DNA from: Pelomonas sp. Root1444
GTDB lineage: Bacteria > Pseudomonadota > Gammaproteobacteria > Burkholderiales > Burkholderiaceae_C
Length of the DNA stretch: 64,000 nt
Direction: 5' to 3'
NCBI RefSeq assembly: GCF_001426885.1
Contig: NZ_LMFP01000028.1
Location: 829,811 to 893,810 of the forward strand
The translations under genes and the position numbers were made by a program. Positions 53,870 through 63,435 of the stretch are shown in pieces; position 1 is the stretch's first letter; the number at the start of each line of letters is the position of its first letter. The notes below the pieces were generated by a model. That model worked only from the letters and a program-made list of their open reading frames with translations, was not told the origin of the DNA and made no database searches.

Positions 53870-55444
53870 ATGTCTCCACTCATCCTGCGCCCGCTCGCGG
53901 TGGCCCTGTTGTCCCTTGGCTTAACCGCGCCCTCCGATGCCACACCGCCCGCGCCCCGCCAGGTCGCTCTGGACCTCGCGGCGGCCAACAAGCCCATGGA
54001 CCGCTTCTTCGACCTGGCCGTCGGCGCCGACTATCCCGGCACCACCGGCCGGCCCGAGAACCTCGCGCAACTCAAGACCGCAGTGGACGAGCTGGGCTTT
54101 CGCTACCTGCGCTTCCACGACATCTTCCACGACACCTACGGCACGGTGAAGAAGGACGGCGACAAGCTCGTCTTCGACTGGACGGCCATCGACAAGCTCT
54201 ACGACGCCATGCTGGCGCGCGGCATCAAGCCCTTCATCGAGCTGGGCTTCACGCCTACCGTCATGCGGACCTCGCCGCTGACCATCTTCTACTGGAAGGG
54301 CAACACCTCGCATCCGCAGCTGGGCCCCTGGGCCGAGCTGATCGACGCCTTCGTGCGCCACCTGATCCAGCGCTACGGCATCGACGAGGTGCGCAAGTGG
54401 CCGTTCGAGGTGTGGAACGAACCCAACCTGAAGGACTTCTGGGAGAACGCCGACCAGAAGGCCTACTTCGATCTGTATGTGAACACCGCGCGCACGATCA
54501 AGAAGATCGACCCCACGCTGAAGGTGGGAGGCCCGTCCACCGCCGGCGCGGCCTGGGTGCCTGAGTTCCTGGCCTTTGCCAAGGGCAACGGCGTGCCGGT
54601 GGACTTCGTCACCACGCACACCTATGGCGTGACCGAGGGCTTCCTCGACGAGTTCGGCAAGTCCGACCGCATCCTGGCCACCGACCCCAATTCCATCATT
54701 GGCGACGTGCGCCGCAACCGCCAGGAGATCGAGGCCTCGCCCTTCCCCGGCATCCCGCTCTACATCACCGAATGGAGCACCAGCTACAACCCGCGTGACA
54801 AGGTGCATGACAGCCATGTCAGCGCGCCGTGGATGCTCAACAAGCTGGTCGGCACGCGCGGCTACGCCCAGGCCATGAGCTACTGGACCTACAGCGACCT
54901 CTTCGAGGAGCCGGGCCCGCCGAGCGCCGCCTTCCACGGCGGCTTCGGCCTCATGACGCGCGACGGCGTGCGCAAGCCGAGCTGGTTCGCCTACAAATAC
55001 CTCAACGCGCTGCGCGGCAACGAGATCCCGAGCACCGACGACAAGGTGCTGGCGGCGGTGGACGGCGACAAGACCGCCGTGCTCGCCTGGGACTGGCAGC
55101 ACCCCGACCAGGGCCAGAACAGCAACGGCACCTTCTTCGGCAAGCCGGTGCCCAACGGCCCGGCGCAGCCGGTCAAGCTGGCGCTGCGCAACCTCAAGCC
55201 CGGCAACTACCAGCTGGCGCTGCACCGCACCGGCCACAAGACCAACGACGCCTACACCGCCTATCTCGAAATGGGCGCGCCCAAGGACCTGAGCGCCGAA
55301 CAGCTCGCCAAGCTGCAGTCGCTGACGCGCGACGTGCCCGAGGTGAAGCGCACCGTCAAGGTCGGCAAGGACGGCCTGTTCAAGTTCACCGTGCCCATGC
55401 GCAGCAACGACATCACGCTGATGACGCTGCAGCCTGCGAAATGA
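53870..55444 (+). CDS. GH39 beta-xylosidase-like enzyme
   Basis: A 524-aa protein with a weak signal peptide (residues 1-24). The GH39 barrel spans about 30-370: FRYLRFHDIFHDTYG, the acid/base Glu184 in FEVWNEPNLKDFW and the nucleophile Glu301 in PLYITEWSTSYNPRD. A C-terminal beta-sandwich follows. GH39 enzymes are mainly beta-xylosidases, with some alpha-L-arabinofuranosidase-type activities reported; which one applies to xyloglucan side chains here is uncertain. It follows GH74 by 19 bases, and its stop overlaps the GH3 start (ATGA). Confidence 0.9.
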   Translation: MSPLILRPLAVALLSLGLTAPSDATPPAPRQVALDLAAANKPMDRFFDLAVGADYPGTTGRPENLAQLKTAVDELGFRYLRFHDIFHDTYGTVKKDGDKLVFDWTAIDKLYDAMLARGIKPFIELGFTPTVMRTSPLTIFYWKGNTSHPQLGPWAELIDAFVRHLIQRYGIDEVRKWPFEVWNEPNLKDFWENADQKAYFDLYVNTARTIKKIDPTLKVGGPSTAGAAWVPEFLAFAKGNGVPVDFVTTHTYGVTEGFLDEFGKSDRILATDPNSIIGDVRRNRQEIEASPFPGIPLYITEWSTSYNPRDKVHDSHVSAPWMLNKLVGTRGYAQAMSYWTYSDLFEEPGPPSAAFHGGFGLMTRDGVRKPSWFAYKYLNALRGNEIPSTDDKVLAAVDGDKTAVLAWDWQHPDQGQNSNGTFFGKPVPNGPAQPVKLALRNLKPGNYQLALHRTGHKTNDAYTAYLEMGAPKDLSAEQLAKLQSLTRDVPEVKRTVKVGKDGLFKFTVPMRSNDITLMTLQPAK

Positions 55445-58236
55445 AGCCCCTCGCCCATCCTCGCGTCGCTGAACGCGAGCGAGTCTGGTCGGTCCCCCTA
55501 GGGGACGGCGATGCTCGCGGCATCCAGCCGCGAGCACATCGCCAGCGCGGGCCGGCTTGGGAGCGGCCCGGCGCTCGGCCCGCAGGGAAAACTGCGCGCC
55601 ACCTTCTGGCGAGTCTCCTGACGCTGTCGCTGGCCAGCGGCTTGACAGCCGCGTCGGCAAGCCCATCCATGCAGCAGGCCCGTGCCCTCGTGGCGCAGAT
55701 GACGCTAGCCGAGAAGGCCAGCCAGCTGCAGCACGAGTCGCCGGCCATCCCGCGCCTGCAGGTCCCCGCCTACAACTGGTGGAGCGAGGGCCTGCATGGC
55801 GTGGCGCGTGCCGACATCGCCACTGTCTTTCCGCAGGCCATCGGCCTTGCCGCGACCTGGGACACGCCGCTGGCGAAGCGCGTCGGCGACGTCGTCAGCA
55901 CTGAGTTCCGCGCCAAGTTCCTGAACACGGTCGGTGCGGACGGCTCGTCGGGCATCTACCGCGGCCTGACGGTGTGGTCGCCCAACGTCAACATCTTTCG
56001 CGATCCCCGCTGGGGCCGCGGCCAGGAGACCTTCGGCGAAGACCCGCTGCTGACCTCGCGCATGGGCGTGGCCTTCATCCAGGGCCTGCAGGGGCCGGAT
56101 GCGAACCAGCCCCGCGTGTCGGCCGCCGTCAAGCACCTGGCCGTGCACAGTGGCCCCGAAGCCGACCGCCACAAGGAGGACGTCCATGTGTCGCCCCGCG
56201 ACCTCGTGGACACCTATCTGCCGGCTTTCCATGCGGCCGTCACCGAAGGCCGGGCCGAGTCGGTCATGTGCGCCTACAACGCCGTGGACGGCGTGCCCGC
56301 CTGCGCCAGCGAGCTGCTGCTGCAGCACTACCTGCGCGACGAGTGGAAGTTCCAGGGCCATGTGGTGTCCGACTGCGGCGCCGTGGCCGACATCCACATG
56401 GACTGGGCGCACAAGCATGTGAAGACACCCGAGGAGGCCGTGGCCCTGACCGTGCGCGCCGGCACCGACCTGATCTGCGACTTCGGCAGCAACCCGACCG
56501 CCCAGCCCGCCACGACCGTGGCCGCCGTGCAGAAGGGCCTGCTCAGCGAAGCGGAACTGGACCGCGCGCTGCACCGCCTGTTCGACGTGCGGCTGCGTCT
56601 GGGGCTGCTGGCTCCCGCGGGGCAGCGCCCCTTCCCCGAGATCACCGCCCGCGACTTCGACACGCCTGCGCACCGCGCCCTCAACCTCGAGACGGCCCGC
56701 CGCTCGCTGGTGCTGCTGAAGAACGACGGCCTGCTGCCGCTGAGGGCTGCGCCCAAGCGCATCGCCGTCATCGGCCCCAACGCCGACAGCGTGGACGCGC
56801 TGGTGGGCAACTACAACGGCACGCCGTCCAAGCCCGTCACGCTGCTGGCGGGCCTGAAGGCGCGCTACCCGCGAGCACGCATCGACTTCGTCGAAGGCAC
56901 CGGCTGGGTGGCGCCGCCGCTGGAGGACGTGCCGGCAGCCAGCCTGTGCGCCGACGCCGCCTGCAGCCGCGCCGGGCTGAACTTCGAGCGATTCGCCAAC
57001 CTCAAGCTCGAGGGCTCGCCGACGTCGTCGGCGGTGACACAGCAGGGCGTCTTCAAATGGGGCTGGCCGGAGCGCTACGACCGCAAGGAATCGGCACGCT
57101 GGAGCGGCTTCCTGCGCGCCGGTGAAAGCGGCGAGCACGTGCTGCGGCTCAAGGGCAACAACGGCTACCGCATCTGGATCGACGGCGAGCTGGTGGTGGA
57201 CCTGTGGGACATCGCCTGGCCCACGGCCAAGCGCGGCGCGACGCTGAAGGCCGGCCAGACTTACGCCGTGCGCGTGGAGGCGATGCAGACCGGCTGGGAG
57301 GGCGAGCAACGCCTGCAATGGAGCCGCCCTGGCGCGAACGACGAGGCCGCGCTGGCCGCTGCCCGCGAGGCCGACGTGGTGGTGTTCGCCAGCGGCCTGA
57401 CCTGGGAACTCGAGGGCGAAGAGATGACGGTGATGGCCCCGGGCTTTGCCGGCGGCGACCGCACCCGCATCGACCTGCCCGCGCCGCAGCTGGCGCTGCT
57501 GGAGCGCCTGGCCTCGCTGGGCCGCCCGCTGGTGGTGGTGAACTTCAGCGGCAGCCCGATGGCCTTCGGTGGCGTCACGCAGAAGCTGCCCGCCATCGTG
57601 CAGGCCTGGTATCCCGGCGGCGAAGGTGGCCAGGCCGTGGCCGAACTGCTGGCCGGCGACTTCAGCCCGTCCGGCCGGCTGCCGCTGACCTTCTACCGCT
57701 CGGCCGACCAGCTGCCGCCGTTCAAGGACTACGGCATGCAGGGTCGCACCTACCGCTGGTTCAAGGGCGAGGCGGAGTTCCCGTTCGGCCATGGCCTCAG
57801 CTATGCGCACTTCGGCTACACGCAGGCCAAGCTGCAACGCAGCCGCGTGAGCGCCGGGCAGGGCGCTCAACTGAGCGTGCTGCTGAAGAACGACAGCCCG
57901 CGCGACGCCGCCGAGGTGGTGCAGGTCTATGCCCGCCGTACCGGTGCCATGGCGCCGGAACGCACGCTGGTGGCCTTCCAGCGCGTCGCGCTGCGCGCCG
58001 GCGAATCGCGCCGGCTCAGCTTCGCGCTGGACGCCAAGGCGCTCAGCGTGGTGCAGGCCGACGGGCGGCGCGTCGTGGAACCCGGGCCGGTGGCGCTGTG
58101 GGTCGGCGGTGGCCAGCCGGTGACCGCAGGCACCGGCGTGCGCGCCCCGGGGCAGAAGCTGTTGCTGCAGGTCAGCGGCCGCGCCGAGCTGCCGGCCTTC
58201 GGTCGAACCGTGATGCATCTGGAGACTCGTGAATGA
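55441..58236 (+). CDS. GH3 beta-glycosidase with inserted PA14 domain
   Basis: A 931-aa protein. The ATG at 55441 overlaps the GH39 stop (ATGA). The first 50 residues are Arg/Gly/Pro-rich and encoded by palindromic DNA; a hydrophobic export signal follows at about 53-73. The GH3 core starts with LVAQMTLAEKASQLQHE, then YNWWSEGLHGVAR and the nucleophile Asp311 in HVVSDCGAVADI. The second domain carries acid/base Glu candidates in GLTWELEGEEM. A PA14 module is inserted at about 510-630 (YRIWIDGELVVDLW), and a fibronectin-like domain ends the protein. It is probably a beta-glucosidase or beta-xylosidase acting on the debranched backbone or ends. Confidence 0.92.
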   Translation: MKPLAHPRVAERERVWSVPLGDGDARGIQPRAHRQRGPAWERPGARPAGKTARHLLASLLTLSLASGLTAASASPSMQQARALVAQMTLAEKASQLQHESPAIPRLQVPAYNWWSEGLHGVARADIATVFPQAIGLAATWDTPLAKRVGDVVSTEFRAKFLNTVGADGSSGIYRGLTVWSPNVNIFRDPRWGRGQETFGEDPLLTSRMGVAFIQGLQGPDANQPRVSAAVKHLAVHSGPEADRHKEDVHVSPRDLVDTYLPAFHAAVTEGRAESVMCAYNAVDGVPACASELLLQHYLRDEWKFQGHVVSDCGAVADIHMDWAHKHVKTPEEAVALTVRAGTDLICDFGSNPTAQPATTVAAVQKGLLSEAELDRALHRLFDVRLRLGLLAPAGQRPFPEITARDFDTPAHRALNLETARRSLVLLKNDGLLPLRAAPKRIAVIGPNADSVDALVGNYNGTPSKPVTLLAGLKARYPRARIDFVEGTGWVAPPLEDVPAASLCADAACSRAGLNFERFANLKLEGSPTSSAVTQQGVFKWGWPERYDRKESARWSGFLRAGESGEHVLRLKGNNGYRIWIDGELVVDLWDIAWPTAKRGATLKAGQTYAVRVEAMQTGWEGEQRLQWSRPGANDEAALAAAREADVVVFASGLTWELEGEEMTVMAPGFAGGDRTRIDLPAPQLALLERLASLGRPLVVVNFSGSPMAFGGVTQKLPAIVQAWYPGGEGGQAVAELLAGDFSPSGRLPLTFYRSADQLPPFKDYGMQGRTYRWFKGEAEFPFGHGLSYAHFGYTQAKLQRSRVSAGQGAQLSVLLKNDSPRDAAEVVQVYARRTGAMAPERTLVAFQRVALRAGESRRLSFALDAKALSVVQADGRRVVEPGPVALWVGGGQPVTAGTGVRAPGQKLLLQVSGRAELPAFGRTVMHLETRE
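55507..55543. repeat. Imperfect palindrome within the GH3 5' coding region
   Basis: GGCGATGCTCGCGGC and GCCGCGAGCACATCGCC form a hairpin of about 15 base pairs with a two-base bulge and a 5-base loop. GTCCCC/GGGGAC lies just before it. The DNA resembles an intergenic palindromic element rather than coding sequence, although the frame stays open through it. Confidence 0.6.
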
Positions 58237-61178
58237 AACGCCGTGACCTCTTCGGCCTGATGGCCTGCGCCTCGGCAGGCGCGCTGGCAGCACCCGCTGG
58301 CCATCCTTCCTCCTCGCCCTCGGCCCTGGACGCCGCAGGCCAACTCCGCGCCCTCCCGCTGGACGGGCCGGCCGATGGCTTCGCCTGGCGGCGCGTGGCC
58401 GAGGGCCTGCTGTTCCGCGTCGCCGGGCTGACCAAGAGCGTGCTGTTCTACGGCCCGGGCCTGGTGCGCGTGGCAGCCCACCTGGGCCAGGCGCACACCG
58501 CCCAGCCCAGCCTGGTCGTCGTGGCCAGGCCGCAGGCCGTCGCCTTCGACGTGCAGGACGCCAACGACCAGCTCACGCTGGCCGGCGCCGGCCTGCGCGT
58601 GACGGTGGACAAGCGCAGCGGCGCGCTGGCCTTCTTCACCGCCGACGGCCGGCTGCTGACGCGCGAGCGCGCCACGGCGCCCACCGAGTTGCAGCGCGTC
58701 GAGATCAGCGGCAGCCCGAGCTACGCGCTGACGCAGACCTTCACGCTGACGCCCGACGAATCGCTGTACGGCCTGGGCCAGTACAACCAGCCCTACATGG
58801 ACTACCGCGGACGCGAGGTGCTGATGGTGCAGACCAACATCGGCATCGTCGTGCCCTTCATGGTCTCGACGCGCCGTTGGGGGCTGCTGTGGGACGTCTA
58901 CTCGAAGATGAACTTCAGCGACCGGCCCGAGGGCGCCACCTTCCGTGCCGAGAGCGCGCCCGCCGGAGCGGACTACTACCTCGTCGCCGGGGACGACATG
59001 GACGCCGTGATGGCCGGCTACCGCCAGCTCACCGGCGCGGCGCCGATGTTCCCCAAGGCCGCCTTCGGCCTCTTCATGAGCAAGGAGCGCTATCACACGC
59101 AGCAGCAGCTGCTGGACGTCGTGCGGCACTTCCGTGCCGAGCACTTCCCGCTCGACTACATCGTGCAGGACTGGCAGTACTGGGGCGGCGAGAAGAACGG
59201 GGTGTGGGACGGCCGATGGAGCGGCATGGTCTGGGACGCCGAACGCTTCCCCGACCCCGCCGCGATGACGCGCGAGCTGCACGGCCCGCTGCAGTGCAAG
59301 CTGATGGCCTCCATCTGGCCCGGCGTCGGCAACGACACGGCGCTGGCCCGCGAACTGGACGCCAAGGGCCTGCGCTTCGAGCCGCTGCACTGGATCTCCA
59401 AGAAGGCCCGCATCTATGACGCCTTCAGTCCCGAGGGCCGCCGCATCTACTTCAAGCACACGAAGAAGGGCCTGCTCGACGTCGGCGTCGATGCGCTGTG
59501 GATGGACGGCACCGAGGTCGAGGTCGGCGGCGCCGCGCACGACCCCGGCGAGGTCGAGGCCGACATCAAGCGGCTGGGCCGCAATGCGCTGGGCGACTTC
59601 ACGCGCTACCTCAACGTCTACAGCCTCGTGACCACGCGCGGCGTCTACGAAGGCCAGCGCGCCGCCGGCCCGACGGCCAAGCGCGCGCTGACGCTGACGC
59701 GTTCGGCCTGGGCCGGGCAGCAGCGCTACGCCGCCCTGCCCTGGTCCGGCGACACGACGGCCTCCTGGGCCGCGCTGCGCCAGCAGATCGCCGGCGGCCT
59801 GAACGTCGGCATGGCCGGCCTGCCCTACTGGTCGCAGGACACGGGCGGCTTCTTCGTCAACCACGCCGGCGGCGAGCGCAACCCGGCGTGGCGCGAGCTC
59901 TATGCCCGCTGGAACCAGTTCGGCATCTTCAACCCGGTCTACCGCATCCACGGCACCAGCGTCGAGCGTGAGCCCTATCTGTTCAAGACGCTGGACCCGG
60001 CGGTCTACGGCTCGCTGCTGAGCGCCGCCCGTCTGCGCTACCAGCTGCTGCCCTACATCTACAGCCTGGCCTGGCGCAGCACGCAGGAGGGCTACATCAT
60101 GATGCGCGGCCTGGCCATGGACTTCCCCGACCAGCCGGCGCTGCGCAAGCTGGACGACACCTACATGTTCGGCCCGGCCTTCCTGGTGCAGCCGATCACA
60201 CGGGCGATGTTCCATGCGGAGTTGCCCCGGCCTGAGACGGTGCCGCCCACGCAGTTGCGCACGCCGGACGGCCAGCCCGGCCTGGTGCTGGCGTATTTCG
60301 AAGGCAAGGCCTTCGAGAAGCCGGCCAGCAGCACCGTCGACACGGTGATCGAGCACACCTGGCCCAACCCACCGCTGGGCAGCATCCCGCCGGGCCTCGC
60401 CAACCTGGACAGTTTCTCGGCACGCTGGACCGGCCAGCTCATCGCCATGGAAAGTGGCGAGCACGAGATCGGCGTCGAGGGCGACGACGGCTTCCGGCTG
60501 TGGCTGGACGACCAGCTCGTCGTCGACGACTGGGTCGTCGGCGGCGCGCGTTTCAACGGGCACCGCCTGACGCTGCGCGAAGGCCAGGTGTTGAAGCTGC
60601 GCATCGACTTCTTCCAGGCCGGCGGCGGTCGGGTGCTGCGCCTGGCCTGGCGCACGCCCAGCCAGCTGCGCGAGCTGGCCGCCGCCCAACCCAAGCTCGA
60701 CCAGCGCCAGGCGACGCTGCTGCCGGCCGGCTGCGACTGGTTCGATTTCTGGACCGGCCAGCGGCACACCGGCGGCGGCAGCGTCACACGTGACTACGCC
60801 CTGGACCAGTTCCCGCTGTTCGTGCGCGCCGGGTCCCTGGTGCCGCTGGGGCCGGTGGTGGAACACACCGGCCAGAGCCTCGATGCGCCCTGGGAGATCC
60901 GCGTCTACCCGGGCGCCGATGGCCGCTTCACCCTCTACGAGGACGACGGCGAGACCTACCGCTACGAACGCGGCGAGCGCGCCACCACCGCCTTGCGCTG
61001 GGACGATGCGAGCCGCACGCTGCACATCGGCGTCCGCCAGGGCCGCTACCCCGGCATGGCCGGCCGCCGCGAGCTGCAGGTGCGCCTGATGGCGTCACCC
61101 GGTCAGGCCGAGCAGACCCGCACCGTGCCCTACCAGGGCCAAGCCGCCACGGTCCGTTTCGCAGTGCCCAAGCTTTGA
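58233..61178 (+). CDS. GH31 alpha-xylosidase with PA14 domain, Tat-like signal
   Basis: A 981-aa protein overlapping the GH3 stop by 4 bases. The start MKRRDLFGLMACASAG looks like a twin-arginine leader. N-terminal beta-sandwich to about 265; barrel with MSKERYHTQQQLLDVV, nucleophile Asp425 in ALWMDGTEVE and acid/base Asp507 in LPWSGDTTASW. A PA14 domain is inserted at about 683-808 (GEHEIGVEGDDGFRLWLDD), followed by the C-terminal GH31 domains (LFVRAGSLVPLG). Characterised alpha-xylosidases such as Cellvibrio Xyl31A also carry PA14. It should remove terminal alpha-1,6-xylose from xyloglucan oligosaccharides. Confidence 0.93.
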   Translation: MKRRDLFGLMACASAGALAAPAGHPSSSPSALDAAGQLRALPLDGPADGFAWRRVAEGLLFRVAGLTKSVLFYGPGLVRVAAHLGQAHTAQPSLVVVARPQAVAFDVQDANDQLTLAGAGLRVTVDKRSGALAFFTADGRLLTRERATAPTELQRVEISGSPSYALTQTFTLTPDESLYGLGQYNQPYMDYRGREVLMVQTNIGIVVPFMVSTRRWGLLWDVYSKMNFSDRPEGATFRAESAPAGADYYLVAGDDMDAVMAGYRQLTGAAPMFPKAAFGLFMSKERYHTQQQLLDVVRHFRAEHFPLDYIVQDWQYWGGEKNGVWDGRWSGMVWDAERFPDPAAMTRELHGPLQCKLMASIWPGVGNDTALARELDAKGLRFEPLHWISKKARIYDAFSPEGRRIYFKHTKKGLLDVGVDALWMDGTEVEVGGAAHDPGEVEADIKRLGRNALGDFTRYLNVYSLVTTRGVYEGQRAAGPTAKRALTLTRSAWAGQQRYAALPWSGDTTASWAALRQQIAGGLNVGMAGLPYWSQDTGGFFVNHAGGERNPAWRELYARWNQFGIFNPVYRIHGTSVEREPYLFKTLDPAVYGSLLSAARLRYQLLPYIYSLAWRSTQEGYIMMRGLAMDFPDQPALRKLDDTYMFGPAFLVQPITRAMFHAELPRPETVPPTQLRTPDGQPGLVLAYFEGKAFEKPASSTVDTVIEHTWPNPPLGSIPPGLANLDSFSARWTGQLIAMESGEHEIGVEGDDGFRLWLDDQLVVDDWVVGGARFNGHRLTLREGQVLKLRIDFFQAGGGRVLRLAWRTPSQLRELAAAQPKLDQRQATLLPAGCDWFDFWTGQRHTGGGSVTRDYALDQFPLFVRAGSLVPLGPVVEHTGQSLDAPWEIRVYPGADGRFTLYEDDGETYRYERGERATTALRWDDASRTLHIGVRQGRYPGMAGRRELQVRLMASPGQAEQTRTVPYQGQAATVRFAVPKL

Positions 61179-61192
61179 CGACAGGCGATCCG

Positions 61193-61333
61193 ATGAATCC
61201 GATGCCCGACAAGCCGCTCTCCCGGCGCAAGGCCCTGCAAGCGGCCCTTGCCGGGTCGGCCGCGGCCAGCGCGATGGCACCGCCGCAGGATGTCGTCTGC
61301 ACCGACCGCGCCACCGAGGCGAGGCTGGCCTGA
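61193..61333 (+). pseudogene. Orphan Tat-signal fragment, probable gene remnant
   Basis: A 46-codon frame starting MNPMPDKPLSRRKALQAAL and continuing AGSAAASAM before a short non-conserved tail and TGA. This is a convincing twin-arginine signal peptide with nothing attached. It sits in the 177-base gap between GH31 and GH42 and is co-directional with them. The best reading is the 5' end of a deleted exported enzyme gene. A free signal peptide would have no evident role. Confidence 0.55.
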
Positions 61334-61355
61334 AACCCATCGATCCAACCCGAAC

Positions 61356-63404
61356 ATGAAACTGAAGAGAAGCCTCATCGCCTGCACGCTGGCCCTGGCA
61401 GCGCTCAACCCCGCCCTGGCCCAGAGCGCCGAAGGCCATCCCGACTGGCCCGGCCCCGGCCAGCTGTTCGCCGGCACCTGCTACCAGCCCGTGGACCGCA
61501 CGCTGGAGCAGGTCAAGCGCGACGTCGCGCTGATGAAGCAGTCCGGCTTCAAGGTCGTGCGCGTGGGCGACCTGTCCTGGGACTACTTCGAGCCCACCGA
61601 GGGCAAGTTCGAGTTCAAGCACTTCGACGCGGTGATGAACGAGATGCAGGCCGCCGGCATCAAGGTCATCCTCGACATCCCCGGCATCCCGGCCCCGATG
61701 TGGCTGCACCACAAATACCCCGTCGACATCGTCAACCAGGCCGGCACCCGCCTGGCGCCGGCCGAGCGCTACATGGACAACATCGGCGACCCCGACTACC
61801 GGCGCCTGGCCCGGCGCATGGCCGACACGCTGACCAAGCGCTACGCCAAGCACCCCGCGCTGCTGGCCGTGGGCTATGACAACGAGATCGGCAACGGCTA
61901 CATCTCCTACTCCGAGGGCGACCGCAAGCGCTTCGTCGAATGGCTGAAGAAGCGCTACGGCAGCATCGACGCGTTGAACAAGGCCTGGGCGACGCAGCGC
62001 TGGTCGCGCCGCATCGGCACCTGGGACGAGGTGCGCCTGCCCTATGCCGACGGCCCCGGCCCGGCGGAGCGCTACCTGGACCTGCGACGTTTCTGGTCGG
62101 ACATCACCATTGCGACGCTCGACGACCTGGAGGCCGTGCGTCGCAAGAACACGCCGGACAAGCCCACGCTGTCCAACTACTGGAGCTGGTCGGGCCGCAA
62201 GGGCTTCGACTTCCACGGCAGCTACCGCCAGCACACCACCTACGGCGCCATGGGCTTCTATGCCGGCGACCCGGTCAACGGCGGCTGGGAGGCCGCCCTC
62301 ATCAAGGCCGGCATGACGACGCCGACCTGGTTCAACGAGTTCACTGCCGGCGGCCCGGGCCACTACGGCAGCAAGGGCTGGTCGCGCATGTGGTCGCATT
62401 TCGTGCTGCTGATGGGCGGCCAGGCGGCACTGGCGTGGACCTTCAACAGCCATCTCGGCGGTGAGGAGCAGGTGCTGATGGGTCTGCTCGACCATGACGA
62501 CCGGCCCTCGTGGAAGCTGGCTGAATGGGCCCGCATCGCCAGCGACTACGCCAAGCTGGAGAAGCTCGGCTTCCCACGCAAGGTCGAGCCCAAGGTGGCC
62601 ATCGCCTACTCCTTCGACAACGTCGCCGCCCACAGCGCCAACGGCCCGGCCAACAGCTCGCGCGATTACCTGAAGACGCACTACCAGAAGCAGGCCCTGG
62701 GCGCCTTCGAGCCGCTGCTCAAGGACAACATCGACGTCGCCGTCATCAAGCTGTCCTACGAGGACCTGAGCCGCTACCGCCTCATCGTCCTGCCGGGCAT
62801 GTACCTGCTGGACAAGGCCTCGACCGAGGCGGTGCGCAAGTTCGTCGCCGATGGCGGCACGGTCATCATGACGGCGCAGTCGGCCAAGGTGAACGACAAC
62901 AACCTATGGCACGCCACACCGCTGCCCGGCGGCCTGACGGACGTCTTCGGCCTGCGCACCAACGAGTTCGGCCAAGCGGCGGGCACGTTGAAGATCGGTG
63001 ACGAGGAGGTCAAGAGCACGATCGAGCACTACGAGCTGCTGGAACCCTCCACTGCCGAAGTGCTGAGCCGCTTCAGCAACTTCGACGGCACGCCGCCTGC
63101 GATCACGGTCAACCGGTTCGGCAAGGGCCGCGCCATCTACCTCGCCACCCCGGCGCAGCCGCAGCTCATGAAGCCGCTGCTGCGCTCGCTCTACGCGAGC
63201 TTGGGGCTCGAACCGGGGCCGAAGACGCCCGACGGCGTGTTTGCGCGCGTCGTCGAGGGCCGCACGCTTTACGTCAACACCAACTGGTCGCCAGTGGAGG
63301 TTCCCATCTCCGGCGCGATGAAAGGCGTGCTCGGCGGCCAGCGCTGGGAAGGCAGCCTGAAGCTGGAGGCGCTGGGCGTGGAACTGCTGGAACCGCAACA
63401 CTGA
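61356..63404 (+). CDS. GH42 beta-galactosidase, secreted
   Basis: A 682-aa protein. Signal peptide 1-22 (MKLKRSLIACTLALAALNPALA). The ATG at 61356 is preferred; the open frame upstream overlaps the remnant. Barrel: GTCYQPVDRTLEQVKRDVALMKQSGF, acid/base Glu177 in AVGYDNEIGNGYISY and nucleophile Glu328 in TPTWFNEFTAGG. A GH42 trimerisation-type domain follows (about 440-640), with a C-terminal beta domain. It should remove beta-1,2-galactose from L side chains of xyloglucan once fucose is gone; most described loci use GH35 or GH2 instead. An exported GH42 is less usual than the cytosolic forms. Confidence 0.9.
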   Translation: MKLKRSLIACTLALAALNPALAQSAEGHPDWPGPGQLFAGTCYQPVDRTLEQVKRDVALMKQSGFKVVRVGDLSWDYFEPTEGKFEFKHFDAVMNEMQAAGIKVILDIPGIPAPMWLHHKYPVDIVNQAGTRLAPAERYMDNIGDPDYRRLARRMADTLTKRYAKHPALLAVGYDNEIGNGYISYSEGDRKRFVEWLKKRYGSIDALNKAWATQRWSRRIGTWDEVRLPYADGPGPAERYLDLRRFWSDITIATLDDLEAVRRKNTPDKPTLSNYWSWSGRKGFDFHGSYRQHTTYGAMGFYAGDPVNGGWEAALIKAGMTTPTWFNEFTAGGPGHYGSKGWSRMWSHFVLLMGGQAALAWTFNSHLGGEEQVLMGLLDHDDRPSWKLAEWARIASDYAKLEKLGFPRKVEPKVAIAYSFDNVAAHSANGPANSSRDYLKTHYQKQALGAFEPLLKDNIDVAVIKLSYEDLSRYRLIVLPGMYLLDKASTEAVRKFVADGGTVIMTAQSAKVNDNNLWHATPLPGGLTDVFGLRTNEFGQAAGTLKIGDEEVKSTIEHYELLEPSTAEVLSRFSNFDGTPPAITVNRFGKGRAIYLATPAQPQLMKPLLRSLYASLGLEPGPKTPDGVFARVVEGRTLYVNTNWSPVEVPISGAMKGVLGGQRWEGSLKLEALGVELLEPQH

Positions 63405-63435
63405 GATGAAGAACCGAAAGACGAGAACGAACCCA

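Noticed and set aside
61095-62681. A 528-aa antisense frame over GH31/GH42
   Set aside because: It is opposite the catalytic motifs of GH42 and has shadow composition.
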